Shown here piece by piece: positions 51,073 through 62,858 of a stretch of DNA of 64,000 nt; position 1 is the stretch's first letter; each line of letters starts with the position of its first letter. A program made the position numbers and the translations under genes. The DNA comes from Lepidodermella squamata (taxonomy: Eukaryota > Gastrotricha). Where the stretch lies: positions 2,418,001-2,482,000 of the forward strand of contig JBLDXI010000021.1 in the NCBI GenBank assembly GCA_047495785.1, given 5' to 3'. The notes under the pieces are model-generated. The model did not search any database and was not told the DNA's origin. It was given only the letters and a program-made list of their open reading frames with translations.

Positions 51073-53396
51073 TCATTTTCGCTGCTCGGGCATGCGGCAG
51101 TTGATTTTGAATTCGGATTTCAGCTGAGCGGCGATCTCAGGATAAACAGATGGATCCTCGATCGTCACCGGCAAATCAAACGCCTTCTCATTAACCATGG
51201 CTTGAAGCGTATTACGCGACACTTTGCCACTTCGAGTCTTCGGCAACCGCTTGACAATAAGAACGCCGCCGGAAAGCGTCGCGATTGCCCCGACATGTTG
51301 GCGAACAGCTTCGCGAATTTTATCGATGATCATTTTTTCCTGCTGTTCTGTCACAGTTCCGGCAACGTTCGTGTGCTTCAAGGTACAAAATGCGAACGGA
51401 ACTTGACCTTTCAAGGTGTCATTGCGACCAACCACAGCTGCCTCGGCTACTTCCCCAACGAGTTGGATAGCCTCCTCGAGGCTACCGGTTGACAAGCGAT
51501 GGCCAGCGACATTGATCACATCATCAATACGACCCATAATGAAAACATGGCCATGCTCGTCAATGTAACCGGCATCAGTCGTATTGTAGTAACCCTGTTA
51601 ATGGCATCATCAAAATATTTGTAAAAAATTAAAAAAGTAAATTAAATTACGGGAAATTCCTTGAAATACGACTCAATGAAGCGTTGATCCGATTTAAACA
51701 AAGTCGAGAAAGACCCAGGAGGTAGCGGAAGTTTTACCACAATCGTGCCAAGTTCGTTAGGTTGAGCTACTGAGTGGTCAGCCCTCAGCACTTCCACCTT
51801 CCAACCATGCGATGGACGGCCCGCGGAAGACGGCGGCGGCAGCTTGATTGGCTTTCCGGATGTTTTAGAGCCTTTCAAAGAAGTAGCGGTAATAGCCCAG
51901 CCACTTTCAGTTTGCCACCTGGAAATCATTGTGAAAAACGCATTGCGGCGACTCAGTATAGCTTATACCTACCAGTGATCTATGACTGGACGACCGCCGA
52001 AACGTCCTTTCGCCCACTCAAGTGTTGCTGGATCCAAGTGCTCCCCCACAACAAAAATCCCTCGAAGCGTTTCAATGTCGTAAGGCGCTGCATTTTTGCA
52101 CTCAGGGTCCTAATCGAAGACATATTACTCAAACATTACATCGTCGATCATGGTTTGAAACTATACGTCACGCTTTATGGCTCTCAGCGCTGTAGGTGAG
52201 ATGAAAACTCCTGCCAATTTATATTCGTCAATTAAGCGGAATATAGCCCCTGCGTTAGGAGTGCCAATGGGTTTTCCTGAAAAAAACGGAAAAAGTAAGT
52301 ATCGTGATAGTGTCGAAACAATTCCCAAAATACCTTCGTAAAGGACAGTCGGATTTCTATGTAACAACGGGGCGTAGCATATATAGCTGTGGCCAACCAC
52401 CCAGCCCAGATCAGATAGCGCCATCCAGTTTTCTCCGGGTTCAACGCCGTAGATTGCGTTCATGGTCCAGCGAAGGGCAACAGCATGACCGCCAGACGGG
52501 CGCACGGGGGCCTTAGGTTGGCCGGTTGTTCCTGATGTGTATAACACGTAAATTGGGTCAGTCGCTTGCACAGGAACGGCATCACATTGACGGTTAGCTG
52601 CAGCTGCGGTAACTTCATCATATTCAACGACGTCATATCCACCGTTTCTCAGAACCGTCAAGTCCTCCCTATAATTTTTTCCTGAGACTTGAGGGCGCGA
52701 ATGAACTATAATAGACTTGGGTCTGAAATTGGCTATTTTCAATGCCTCGCAAACAATCGGCAGATAAGGGATTTCACGGTTCGGCTCGATACCAAAAGTC
52801 GACGTTAAAATGACCTACAAATTATAAATAGGAATTATAATAAACTTTTGCATTAATCTTAAAACCTTCGGTTCTGCATGTGAAATACGAGCAGCAAGCT
52901 GCATGGCTGCAAAACCACCGAAAACCAGTGAGTGTATCGCCCCTATCCGTGCAGCTGCAAGCATAGAGAAGAGGGCTTGTGGTACCATCGGCATGTAGAT
53001 CAGCACAACATCTCCTTTTCCAACTCCCAGTTTCAGCATAGCAGCAGCCAAGCGAGTCACTTCCGTCTGCATTTCCTTGTACGTAAATGACGACTTGATT
53101 TGCGACACAGGGCTATCGTAATATAGGCCAGTTGAGTTGCCGAAGCCCTCGTCGATGTGCCGATCAAGAGCGTTGTAGCACGTATTCATTGTCCCACCAA
53201 CGAACCATCTCGTAAACGGGGGGTTCGAGTGATCGAGAATCTTGTCCCATTTTTTGAACCAAATCAACTTTTCAGCTTCCGCAGCCCAGAACTGCGTATC
53301 GGCATGGGAGATGTCATGCTGATTTACATGCTTCGATCTGGCCGAAAGCCGTGTGTACATATACGACGCAGACGTCACGCGCTTGAACACGCTCAT
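51073..53396 (-). CDS. ACSS3: Acyl-CoA synthetase short-chain family member 3-like (propionate-CoA ligase)
   Basis: Adenylate-forming enzyme that activates propionate or other short acids to CoA thioesters, mitochondrial in mammals. Six exons (53396-52866, 52814-52334, 52276-52167, 52109-51973, 51918-51651, 51594-51073), GT-AG introns of 51-57 nt, 682 residues (human 686). Motifs: YTSGTTGQPK (about residues 268-277), WWQTESGW, GYYNTTDAGYIDEHG, GRIDDVINVAGHRLSTG, and the catalytic Lys motif LPKTRSGKVSR near the C terminus. The N terminus (MSVFKRVTSASYMYTRLSARS) is basic and Ser/Thr-rich, like a mitochondrial presequence. VLYEGKP with the RPSGGHAVAL block separates it from acetyl-CoA synthetase ACSS1/2. 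Confidence 0.93.
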
Positions 53397-53553
53397 TTTA
53401 ATTTATGTACAACACGCCTATAAAACAACAACAATGGCTTGGGTGAGGTTGGGTCACGTGAGTAACGATTCTTAGTATTCATCTGCGTTCCTTCAAAACA
53501 GCTCCCGGTGCTTTCATTCGCAATCCACAACAACTTGAGCAATTGACGGCAAT

Positions 53554-55536
53554 CTACCCGTCGAGTGCATTCTTACTGTAAACCAAGTATACTTCGAAAT
53601 ATCGCTGATTTGTTACAACCACCTTATTCATGTAAGACGTAAAATGGACTAGGCCCCTTTCTTTATCCCGCTTAGCGGGAACGACGATAGCCAATGAATT
53701 GTGCTTCGGCTCGATGGTAACAACCTGAAAATTAAACAAGCGCTGATAACAGTAGGCTCATCCTTAGTCACACTTACTGGATCTTTGCTCCCTTTTTCGA
53801 CATAAATCACCGAGCCTGGGCTGGCTTCTCGGGAACATTTCACAACGCCATCGTCCAGATTTTGAATACATGCATTAGCGTTACTCATCACGAAGAAATG
53901 AACAGCCACTGAATCCGGACTTAATGGCGTATCTGTGTCTTTCAATATTGTGTAATCACCGCCTTCCCACATTCTAACCTCCAAGGTTTTGCAACCGACA
54001 CCGGGTGGCGGTTCCTCACCGCTTCCACCGCTGATGTCGAGCCAAGTCAAGCCCGTCATTTGGCTCAAGAGCACAATAAATGCGTCTGACAAAAGAAAAA
54101 ACAGCAGATTGTCCAGTTCTGATGATCGCTTGAATATATCTTCTTTCAATATATTCGCAATCGAGCACCATCTAGAAGTAACACGTGTTAACAATACTTA
54201 ATGCGTAACATTATCGAATTCCGAACCGCTTGTTGGGTGGACCTTTTTTAACGAAGGACGTGGACTTATTAAGCTCGTCGATAAGTAGCTGTATGTGTGA
54301 TTCCTGGAATAGATTGTTACACAAAACATCAAGCAGTGAATCCAATGTTACACCTGGAAAACTTCGCCCAAACACATATCCGCATGTACTCCCTTCTTGA
54401 GAGATCGAGTAAAATGTCGGGATATCTGGTTCAATGTGCGGTTATCAACATACGCCGGAGATATCCAATCTAAAAAGACATTTTCGTCCATGTCGCACGG
54501 CGGTATTTGCAGGTCATATAATTGGTCAACTAATTTGACCCGAGGTTCAGCTTCTAATTTGGGCTTTGGTTGAACCGTTCCATTAAACCAGCCGTGTATT
54601 GACAGTCTGCATGCTGGGCTGTTTCGAGTTATTTCAGCAACTTGATGAAATGAAGATGGAGTAACTTCAAAAAAAGCGAAGGAATTTCTTGTTGGATTGA
54701 GGCGTCGAGCGATTTTAGATGGAATAGGAGGAGTCATAGCTGGATCGGCTTCAAATAAATCCAGAGATCCACCGTCAACTGAAAATTCCCAATCACTAGG
54801 CGTCAAGTAGTAAATGAACGCTATGCGCCGGCCCTCCAATTTATCGTCATGGCATAACAAAAAATCTGCACGTGAAAATTTGATGCGACAAATATATCCA
54901 TTTTTGCAATTATACCTCCCCAGCCGTATCTATTGTGTGAATGAAAACAAAGACGGCTGGTTGAAAAAAGATGAAAACGCACAACACAACGAACCGAGAT
55001 GAACTTATTGAAATTTCAGAATTCAGATGCAAAGATGTCAGATTCTCCAACGCTGGTCCAACGTGCTGACGGAGAAGGTCGGTAAACCTGCTAATAGCGG
55101 GATATTCGTCAATAGCCAGAGCCTTCATGTCACCACTCTAAAGAAATAAAATGCGTTCCATGGGTAACTGAAAACGATCGCAATCGCAGGAAACCTGGCA
55201 GAAATTGTAAAGATCGTTGCTTTTGAAATTCATCGGCAAACGCTCAGATCCAAGCTCCTCTTCCAACCCTTGAATTAATTGCTGATTTGTCAAAAAGCAG
55301 TTGATCTGGCAGCATTTGAATGGTTGTGATAGAACAGCCCAACTATCACATAGAGCTTCAAAAAAACCATCAAAAATTAACAGAATGTTAAAAATTAAGA
55401 TATATTTCCTACCGTTAGCATCCGACCGATAGGACTGCTGCAATTGCTCATAAGCCTCATTATCGATATCGAGCACACTAGTTAATTCAGTGCCTAATTC
55501 GCAATCCTCCATTTTCCGTCTCTTCGGACTGTTCAT
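53554..55536 (-). CDS. OGFOD1: Prolyl 3-hydroxylase OGFOD1-like (Tpa1/Sudestada1)
   Basis: Fe(II)/2-oxoglutarate oxygenase that hydroxylates a proline of ribosomal protein uS12 and tunes translation in animals. Eight exons (55536-55413, 55355-55195, 55137-54995, 54929-54916, 54865-54354, 54303-54227, 54171-53778, 53724-53554), 531 residues (human 542). Iron ligands: His153 and Asp155 in LLCHDDKLEGRR and His221 in FHQVAEI; 2-oxoglutarate Arg234 in RLSIHGWF. The C-terminal second double-stranded beta-helix half is present (WEGGDYTIL, NSLAIVVPAKRDKERGLVHF). Exon 4 is only 14 nt and is needed to restore RYGWGDFLLCHDD. Some donors are weak (gttcgt, gttcgg). It sits 157 bp upstream of ACSS3 on the same strand. 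Confidence 0.93.
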
Positions 55537-56959
55537 TTGGGAGTCTCGTAAAGTTTATGGCAAAATTTAAATATTTTCTCTAGTGAGGGTGAACACGTTT
55601 TCTTGCATATTCAGCCTTAAATAGCGATGTCGAACGATAGTTCCTATGGCTATTAGGAACGCCTGATCAACATCTGTAAATTTGATAAATTTGCTTGCTG
55701 AATGAAACTGGAGATTGGAGTTGGGAATTTCGGCATCTTTAGACAAGCCTTATAGAAAACTTCATAGGATTAACCCTTCAACAGCCGACGGTATCGTTTT
55801 TCATATGAGAATGCCGCCTTTTTGTCATCCCGAGCGTCGTTGTTAGAACGCACGAAAATGTACCCTTGTTCAGGGCGGGTTAAACACTAATATTGTTAGT
55901 CGCACGTAAATAGTACACTATTGGACAAAAAAATGTCGCACGTCCATTTTGCATGTTTTTCTTCCATATCAAAAAGATCTTGCAAACCGTTGCAATTTCT
56001 GCCAATAATATTGCTCAATGAGCGGAGTAGTTTGAGCCGAAAATCTCCAAGATTCAGGGGTGGATCTGAGCAATTAATTTTTGGTCCATTGATCAGGTTG
56101 ATTAACTGTCAGGTTAATGAGAGCTAACTTCTGTATGCGAGAGATAGGTTGATCAAGATTCCAAGCCGCAGAGCTGTTGAACATGGTTCATATGGTACTT
56201 TTACGATCAAGTTTGTGAGACAATTAAGCAAGATTGATTGTGCATATAAGCTGCATACCATTTTTCCGGTTTACTTGAGAACTAGACTGGAATATTCCAC
56301 CGCTACGGTTATTACGAATTTTGCAGGCGAGTTGTACCAAGGTTCAGAAGGTCTAGTGGGGAGTGGGAACTTTGGGTGAATAATAGAAAGAGATGGGATC
56401 CAACTATCCATGTCCAGATTCAACCTAAACATCGTATGTAATAAAACGCCCGTAGCACTAAGCACAAAGTCAACGCTGGTCGATTTAGAAGGTGAAACTA
56501 CGTCGAAACGGAGACTTTAAAGTTGCAATCCCCGGTCAATTAAGTCAACAAGCGGGAAAAACGAGAGAAAGTATGGTAAGTACGGTGACATGCTTTCTGA
56601 AAATGTATAGCTGGGCCCAGGACGAAAAACTTTAGCTTGGATCTTGGACTTTGGACTCATCCGCGGTTTATGCGGATGCGGAACTATCCTTTGAGTCGCC
56701 CCCCGTTTTGTTCGCCAGGATGCTTCGCTGACCGTGCGGGACCTTTTTCTTGGGTTTCGCGGGTTTTCGTTTAATAACTGCATATAAACTCTTAATTTTG
56801 AAAATTAAAGCTGCTAAATAATAAATCTTGTTGCATTTTCAGAAAGTAGTATGACCTCGACATTAATTTAAATAAAATTAACTTGTTCGCGGCGGCGGAG
56901 TTTTGACGCTGCAGACTCGATATACTTTCGTCCCTTTCCGCTTCTACCTACCCTACCTG

Positions 56960-57245
56960 CCCACCTTAGAAGTGCCCAGTGCGATCGACTTATTTCGCTT
57001 CATGGAGCGTTTTAGCTCAAGGCTTAAGGTATTTGGCAGATGTGATACGACTTTTGATTTTTCATTTCGAGCTGCTGACACGGATAAGCAACCAACCAAC
57101 GCTTAAGCACATAGCACGTAGCGCGTATATATGTGGGTGGCCATAACTACTCCTCTAATTGCCTCTGCTCAGAGGAACCCACAACTAAATTGTTTTCGTC
57201 ATCCTCAGTTCTCAGTCAGAGCCAGTTATGGGCCAGTTTAATTCT
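56960..57245. repeat. Dispersed non-coding repeat, copy 3
   Basis: Shares with the copies at 15 kb and 25 kb, in the same order, gcgatcgact, gttttagct, gatgtgatacgactt, cgagctgctgacacggata, acgta...gtgggtggccata, ctctgctcagaggaa and ttgttttcgtcatcctcag. No coding capacity. Confidence 0.6.
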
Positions 57246-57378
57246 TCCCCGTTCCCCGGTTGAGCTAAATGAGCGATAACCTAGTTGTTTGATAGTCATC
57301 TCAACAATGGCTAATTGCTTGCGGTGCCAGCTTCGCCATTGACCCCGTTGTGCGTTGTGTTATCTCTCTCTCTTTGCG

Positions 57379-57382
<4 letters not shown>

Positions 57383-57418
<36 letters not shown>
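57383..57418. repeat. (AT)n microsatellite
   Basis: An uninterrupted run of about 18 AT units. Confidence 0.95.
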
Positions 57419-57813
57419 CTTGTAACTTTCTGTCGGCTGTCGGGAAGAGAGAGGCTGTTGCTAAATGCTCAAATATTTTCCTCACAAGGAAACATCTCAC
57501 GGGCTCATCCAATGCACCCCGATCACCATTATTGTTTTTTTATGGATTTTATTTATTTATATTTGGTTGTTTTACAATTTACAACCTAAAACTTGAGACG
57601 ATTCTCTAGCCTAAAAATGCCCAGAACAAATGGATGCTTTCGGCTTAATTCTTGAAATGGTTCACAGGGCATTCGATGTGCATTGAACTCCCTAATAGGG
57701 CGGACCAGAGGACGTCATTTCCTAAATTTTGATTGCGAGCGAGTTTTATCTACTATTTTTTTGTACGAATTGCATGTATTCGGCGCGGAAAGCTTGGCTC
57801 CGATAACGCCTCG

Positions 57814-58275
57814 CAGAGACTTTGATTTGATTTGATTTGATTGTGATTTGATTTGATTTAGGCCATTTTTTGATTATTTGATTTAGAAAATTTCAGGATG
57901 ATTTGATTTGATTTAAATTTAGCCCACTCGATTTACTGCTGATTTATAAAAATCAGAACTCTCGGAATTCCCCCTGTTACTAAACATGAGAACTTACATT
58001 TGCCTCGAAAACAGCTGTTTTCTAAAGCCCGGAGCTATTTATCCCCTTTCATACCCATTCAACCAAACCCAAGCTTGAAATTTGAAAGAACCCCCAGAAA
58101 TTTATCATGATACTCATGTTTTCATATGCGAAAGATTTGATTTGATTTGATTTAAACGGGCTTGATGATGTGATTTGATTGATTTACGATCAATTTTTTG
58201 GGGATTTGATTTGAAATGATTGATTTACAGAGACCTGTGATTTACTGAATAAATCAAATCAAATCAAAGTCACTG
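57814..58275. mobile_element. hAT-type MITE with 8-bp target duplication
   Basis: The 462-bp unit starts cagagactttgatttgattt and ends with the inverted form aaatcaaatcaaagtcactg. It is flanked by identical 8-bp acgcctcg (57806-57813 and 58276-58283). An 8-bp duplication and CAG-G type ends are the marks of hAT elements. The terminal repeats run straight into (TTGAT)n arrays, and more such arrays lie inside (58135-58160, 58200-58260). No transposase, so nonautonomous. Confidence 0.75.
57821..57860. repeat. (TTGAT)n pentanucleotide array
   Basis: Tandem ttgat units with few interruptions; similar arrays recur through 58265, in inverted sense at the right end of the MITE. Confidence 0.85.
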
Positions 58276-58283
58276 ACGCCTCG

Positions 58284-58802
58284 CTTGGGAAAGATTTTCT
58301 AGAGTGGAAAGATAAAACGGCAAATATCATGTGGATTGGGTAATTCGTATAAATTGGGATTTATTTTATCATCTTGACGAATGCATCACACTTTACATAC
58401 GTTATTTCATTAAATTTCAGAACCACGGAGGAATCGATTGAGAATAGGAGGCATCGGGTCAACCTATGCCCTCATTCCTCATTTTGGTATTTCTTCTACG
58501 GTTGTATCACACCCCCAGGACGCTCACTGCCTCAAAGTTTGGAGCAATTTAATTATATAGTATTCATGGATTCAGATTTATTACTCGTGAGTTAGCCATA
58601 TATTTGAATTGGAACTGATAAATAGCGTTTCAAGCGGCTATTTTTCATTTTGGTCAGAAAATAGCTAGCCGTCGTCTTTCGACCTGACTTCGTTGATAAC
58701 TATGTTTTGAGTTAACCCATGTTATGCGTAGGTGTCGTATTACATTTCGCTTTGGTCTTTGCCATGTAGGAACATAATAGTGTAATTTACTGTTTTAATC
58801 AA
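58284..58802. other. Upstream region of TCERG1
   Basis: No exon recognised; promoter and 5' UTR of TCERG1 are expected here. Confidence 0.4.
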
Positions 58803-61800
58803 ATGGAAGACGAAGCTGCATATGACGACAGTTCTGGCATGGATAACGAGGAGGCTGATCCTGAAGAAGCTCACGCCAACGAACTACATGACATGGCCAT
58901 GGCAAGCTACGGCAGGCCTCCGATGGCTCAAGACGGGCCTATGATGTATCCACCCCGCCCGAACATGCCTCCTATGGTTCATCCGCACAGGATGATGGTT
59001 CCACCTGGTAGGTTAACATTGTTCTTGTTGTTCAACGTTTAAAGAACGAAGAAAAAATTGAATCATTGCCCATTTGACGTGAATCGTGTGACCTTCGATA
59101 CTTAATTGAGGCGCAGACCAAAATTTACTCGGATCCAACGTGAATCGAAATTTCAAATTATTCGGTGAATAATGTTTAATTTAATTTGCAGGTCCTCGTC
59201 ATTTCATGCATCGGCCCGAATTTCCTCCCCCTTTTGGAATGCAGCCACATCAGCCGCCTCATTTACCGCCTCACCATGGCTCCATGGGCGATCGCATCAA
59301 CTATGGTATGATTAGGAATTTCTTGATGTTTCATGTCCCTACTTCTTGAATACTTGTCAGAATCGCAAGAGAACGGTATGCCTGGCCCACCGCATGGCGA
59401 AGGGATGCCTCCAGATTTCAGACCGGCTCGTTTCCCATTCAGTAAGATTGAAGCATACTTTTTCATCCGGGTGTTAAACGAGATCTTTTTTTAGGGGGAC
59501 CGCCGCCTCCGTTTTTTGGACCCCCGGGATTTCCACCTCCACCCGGAATGCCACCGGGTCCACCGCCTCACATGATGCACATGCCTCCACCAATGCATCA
59601 TCCTCCTCCAATGGCACCTCAATTCTATCCTCCCCCTCACCCGGTGATTCCAGGGCCGCAGCATGCTCAGTTAACTCCGCGCCATCGTCAGCTTCACGAA
59701 GCTATGCAAAAGGGCGACTTGTACGTTGAGCATCGAACTGAAGATGGTCGGGTTAGTTAAATTTTTCATTTCGAAATCAGTGTTTACATCAGATTTTTTC
59801 AGCACTATTATTATAATGCCAAGTCAAGAGAGGCCATATGGACAAAGCCGGAAGGTTCAGGCGTTGTTTTTACAAATCAAGTGGAATTCGATAATTTGCA
59901 GCAAGTATTACTTTTAAAAGAACATTTGGAGAAGCAGCATTCTCAATTCTCTCAAGGTTAGTTTGCGTTATACCTTCATTGCGTGAATGCAACTTTGCGA
60001 TAATTTAGCTCAGAGTGCTCCACCACCCTCTGCTGCGCCTCCACCGGTTATCACAGAGGTAAATTCTATTATTCAAAATCGATAAGATTTTATATAGTTG
60101 ACGTGTAATTTCAGCCGGGTAGCTTAATAAAGCCAGCGGAAGTTGCTGAATGGTCGGAGCATCAAACACCTGACGGCAGAGTTTATTTCTACAATTCTCG
60201 GTCAATGGAATCCATGTGGGAGAAGCCCAAAGTGATGGCCGATTGGGAAGCTAAAGTTGCTCAATTCCATTCGCAAATGGCTGCTAAAGTAATTGCCGAT
60301 AAAATCGAACTTTTGCGAAGTGAATTTCTTTGTTTCTGTATAACAGCTTGAGAGTATTGCCGCCCAAGAAAACTCGGGAGGCGTGAACAGTTCGTCTAAA
60401 GCAGGCTCTCAGGTAAAGACTTGTAACTTTTGTATAAAACAGACAAATCAGATTTATGATTTTAAGGTGGACAAGTCCAGACCGGTTTCCAGCACGCCTG
60501 TTTCAGGTACTCCTTGGTGTGTTGTATGGACTGGCGAGGGTCGTGCTTTCTTCTACAACCCTTCTGCAAAATCTTCCGTATGGGAGACGCCTGAAGAGCT
60601 ACAAAGAAAAGCGGATGTTCATCGTTTGCTGACGAATCCGCCACCTGAAGTAACCTCGGTACTAGATCCAGGCAAGCTCGACAACGCTGCCACGTGTTAC
60701 TGATTTTTAAACTCTATACTTTTAGTCAAACTAAAGCAGATGCAGGACGAGGGCTTTCAGAGTCAACTGACAGCGGTTAAATTCATTGCCCCCGAAACCG
60801 TGCCCGTAGCCAACAGCGACAGTCAAAGCAACGCAAGTGAAGGTACCATCGATTTGGTGAATGAAAATTCATCAGAACCTACCAAGTAAGACTAGCTTAG
60901 TTTATTGCTTAGTTAATCAGATGCAAAACTGTCTATTATTAGGCAAAACGAGAAGCAACCATCTCAAAACGAAAACGGAAGTGCGCAAAGTGCGGCTAAC
61001 AAGATGGACGCGGAGAAGTACGCGGCTCAACAGCGAGCCCTTCTGCCATTAGAGGTGCGAATCAAACAATTTAAGGAAATGTTGGCTGAAAAAGCCGTGT
61101 CTGCTTATTCTACGTGGGAGAAAGAACTTCACAAAATAGTTTTTGACCCTCGCTACTTGCTTTTGCTTTCAAAAGAACGCAAAGAGGTCTTCGAGGAGTA
61201 CATCCGGCAAACAGTGGAGGAAGAGCGGAAAGCGAAGGCCGCAGAGCTAAAGAAAAAGCGGGAAACCTTCAGGCAGCTGCTTGAGTCTGCCGATCTGAAT
61301 TCTAAGTATTGATTTCTTTTAAGCATTGTTGAACTTTGCACTCATTTACGTCAATTGCAGATCATCCTTTACGCTGTTCAGCCAAAAGTACGCTAAAGAT
61401 GAGCGGTTCAAAGCTCTGGACAAAATGCGAGACCGCGAGGATGCTTTCAGACGATATCTGGACGAATTGAAAGAGAAAGAGAAAAAGAACGCTGAATTGT
61501 CTAAAAAGCGGCCGGATCGGAAAGAGGAGGATGAAAAGCAACGTCATGATGTGAAACGTCCCAGGAGGTCTTCTCGCTCTAGATCGCGATCTCGTTCTCG
61601 AGATGCTGGTCATGGATCTCGCGCAAAAGAGCAGTTTCTGGAATTGCTGCGCTCCACCAAACAGATAACCGCTAAAATGAAGTGGATCGATGCAAAACGT
61701 TATGTGGATAGCGGTGATTCCAGATATATAGCCGTCGGAAGTAGCTCAGTGCGCGAGGAGCTGTTTAAGCAATATCATAAAGAATTGGTTCGTCTTAAAC

Positions 61801-62858
61801 GCTGCTGTTTAGCAATTGTAATTTCTATCTCTAATTTTAGAAAAGAGAGCGGAAGCGAAAAAAGAAAGAAAAGAAGGAGGCAAAGAAAAGCAAAAAGTTG
61901 GATTCTAATCAAAATAACTCCGACAAACGCGCCGATAAAAACCCGGGTGCTAATGACCACAAAAATGGCAATAGTCACAGTAATAGTCATAATAATGATA
62001 GCGACGAGAAAGAAAAACGCGGCAATGGCGACCCCGAGCCAATCGAAGTCGACGAGAACGCTAAGAGTGACGTTGATGTAGAGCGGCAGCGGCGCATTGA
62101 GGAGAGTTTAAAAATGCGTCAGCGCCAAGTAGCCGAGTCTCTGAGTGGTGCATTGCGCGACCGAGAAGCGATGGTTGAGCGGCACAAGAAGCACGAAGCT
62201 GAGGACCTTTTCAAAGCCTTGCTCGCAGATCTTGTGCGCAATGCTGATTCGTCGTGGCATGACGCAAAGAAACAGGCGAAACGCGACGCTCGGTGGGACG
62301 CGGCGGAAAAGCTGTTGTCGAAAGATGACCGAAAACGCCTGTTCAAAGACCATGTGGCAGCTTTGCAGAGCAAGGCTCGCGAACTTTTCCACAAAATGCT
62401 CGATGAATGCCCCAGCTTGACTCTTTCCTCCAAGTGGGTGGAAAATATAAAGCCTGTTGTGGAGTCAGATCCGCGCTGTTCACGCTTTTCGACGTCAGAC
62501 CGGCGTTGTGAGAAGGAGTTCGAGGTCTACATGGCCCGGCGGGTGAAACGTGCCAAAGATGACTTTCATAATCTGCTCAAGGAAACGAAGCTCATTACTC
62601 ATACTACATATGTCACGATTAAGGAGGACGATTCTAAAATGGATGAATTGCGAAAGCTACTCGCGGTAAGGAATGACTTGAAAGTGACTGCCTTCATAGT
62701 TTGATTTCATTTGCGTGTTTCAGAACGATCGCCGTTACCTCGACTTGGAAAGTCTCGGCCGCGAACGCGATGATATCTTGTTGGATTACCTACGCGACCT
62801 CGACGCTAGGGGTCCTCCGCCGCCGCCTACTCAATCGGAACCGGCGAGGCGGCACTGA
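58803..62858 (+). CDS. TCERG1: Transcription elongation regulator 1 (TCERG1/CA150)
   Basis: Nuclear factor linking RNA polymerase II elongation with splicing: WW domains bind splicing factors (SF1, U2 parts) and FF repeats bind the phosphorylated CTD. Fourteen exons (58803-59007, 59192-59305, 59361-59441, 59495-59751, 59803-59956, 60009-60058, 60115-60288, 60347-60412, 60467-60671, 60726-60885, 60943-61305, 61361-61787, 61841-62665, 62724-62858), 1071 residues (human 1098). The N terminus is acidic, then Pro/Met/His-rich. Three WW domains: HYYYNAKSREAIWTKP (first Trp replaced by Tyr), EWSEHQTPDGRVYFYN and CVVWTGEGRAFFYN. FF repeats begin with LPLEVRIKQFKEML and include STWEKELHKIVFDPRYLLL. 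The end RGPPPPPTQSEP is as in human. The intron at 60672-60725 is best read as GC-AG. Confidence 0.96.
60672..60725 (+). other. GC-AG intron of TCERG1
   Basis: CCAG|gcaagc to cttttag|TC gives a 54-nt intron in correct phase 1. The only GT donor in the right phase nearby would make a 30-nt intron, well below the usual size here. Confidence 0.6.

Larger units (their letters stand above)
55537..57813. other. Intergenic, repeat-bearing
   Basis: No supported exon. Near 55917 the sequence cactattggacaaaaaaatg resembles a Tc1/mariner-type end, but I find no inverted partner. A dispersed-repeat copy and an (AT)n run follow. Confidence 0.4.

Noticed and set aside
54200-54226. Apparent in-frame TAA inside OGFOD1 after PPNKRF
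   Set aside because: A phase-2 donor just before it (AAGCG|gttcgg) joins correctly to the next exon and removes the stop, so the gene is intact.
55917-55950. Tc1/mariner-like end (cactattggacaaaaaaatg)
   Set aside because: No inverted partner, TA duplication or transposase fragment found nearby.
57383-57418. (AT)n run as an element boundary
   Set aside because: A plain microsatellite; it is not paired with other terminal features.
60692-60725. 30-nt GT-AG intron in TCERG1
   Set aside because: A GC-AG intron of 54 nt in the same phase fits the size range of the other introns and has a better donor.
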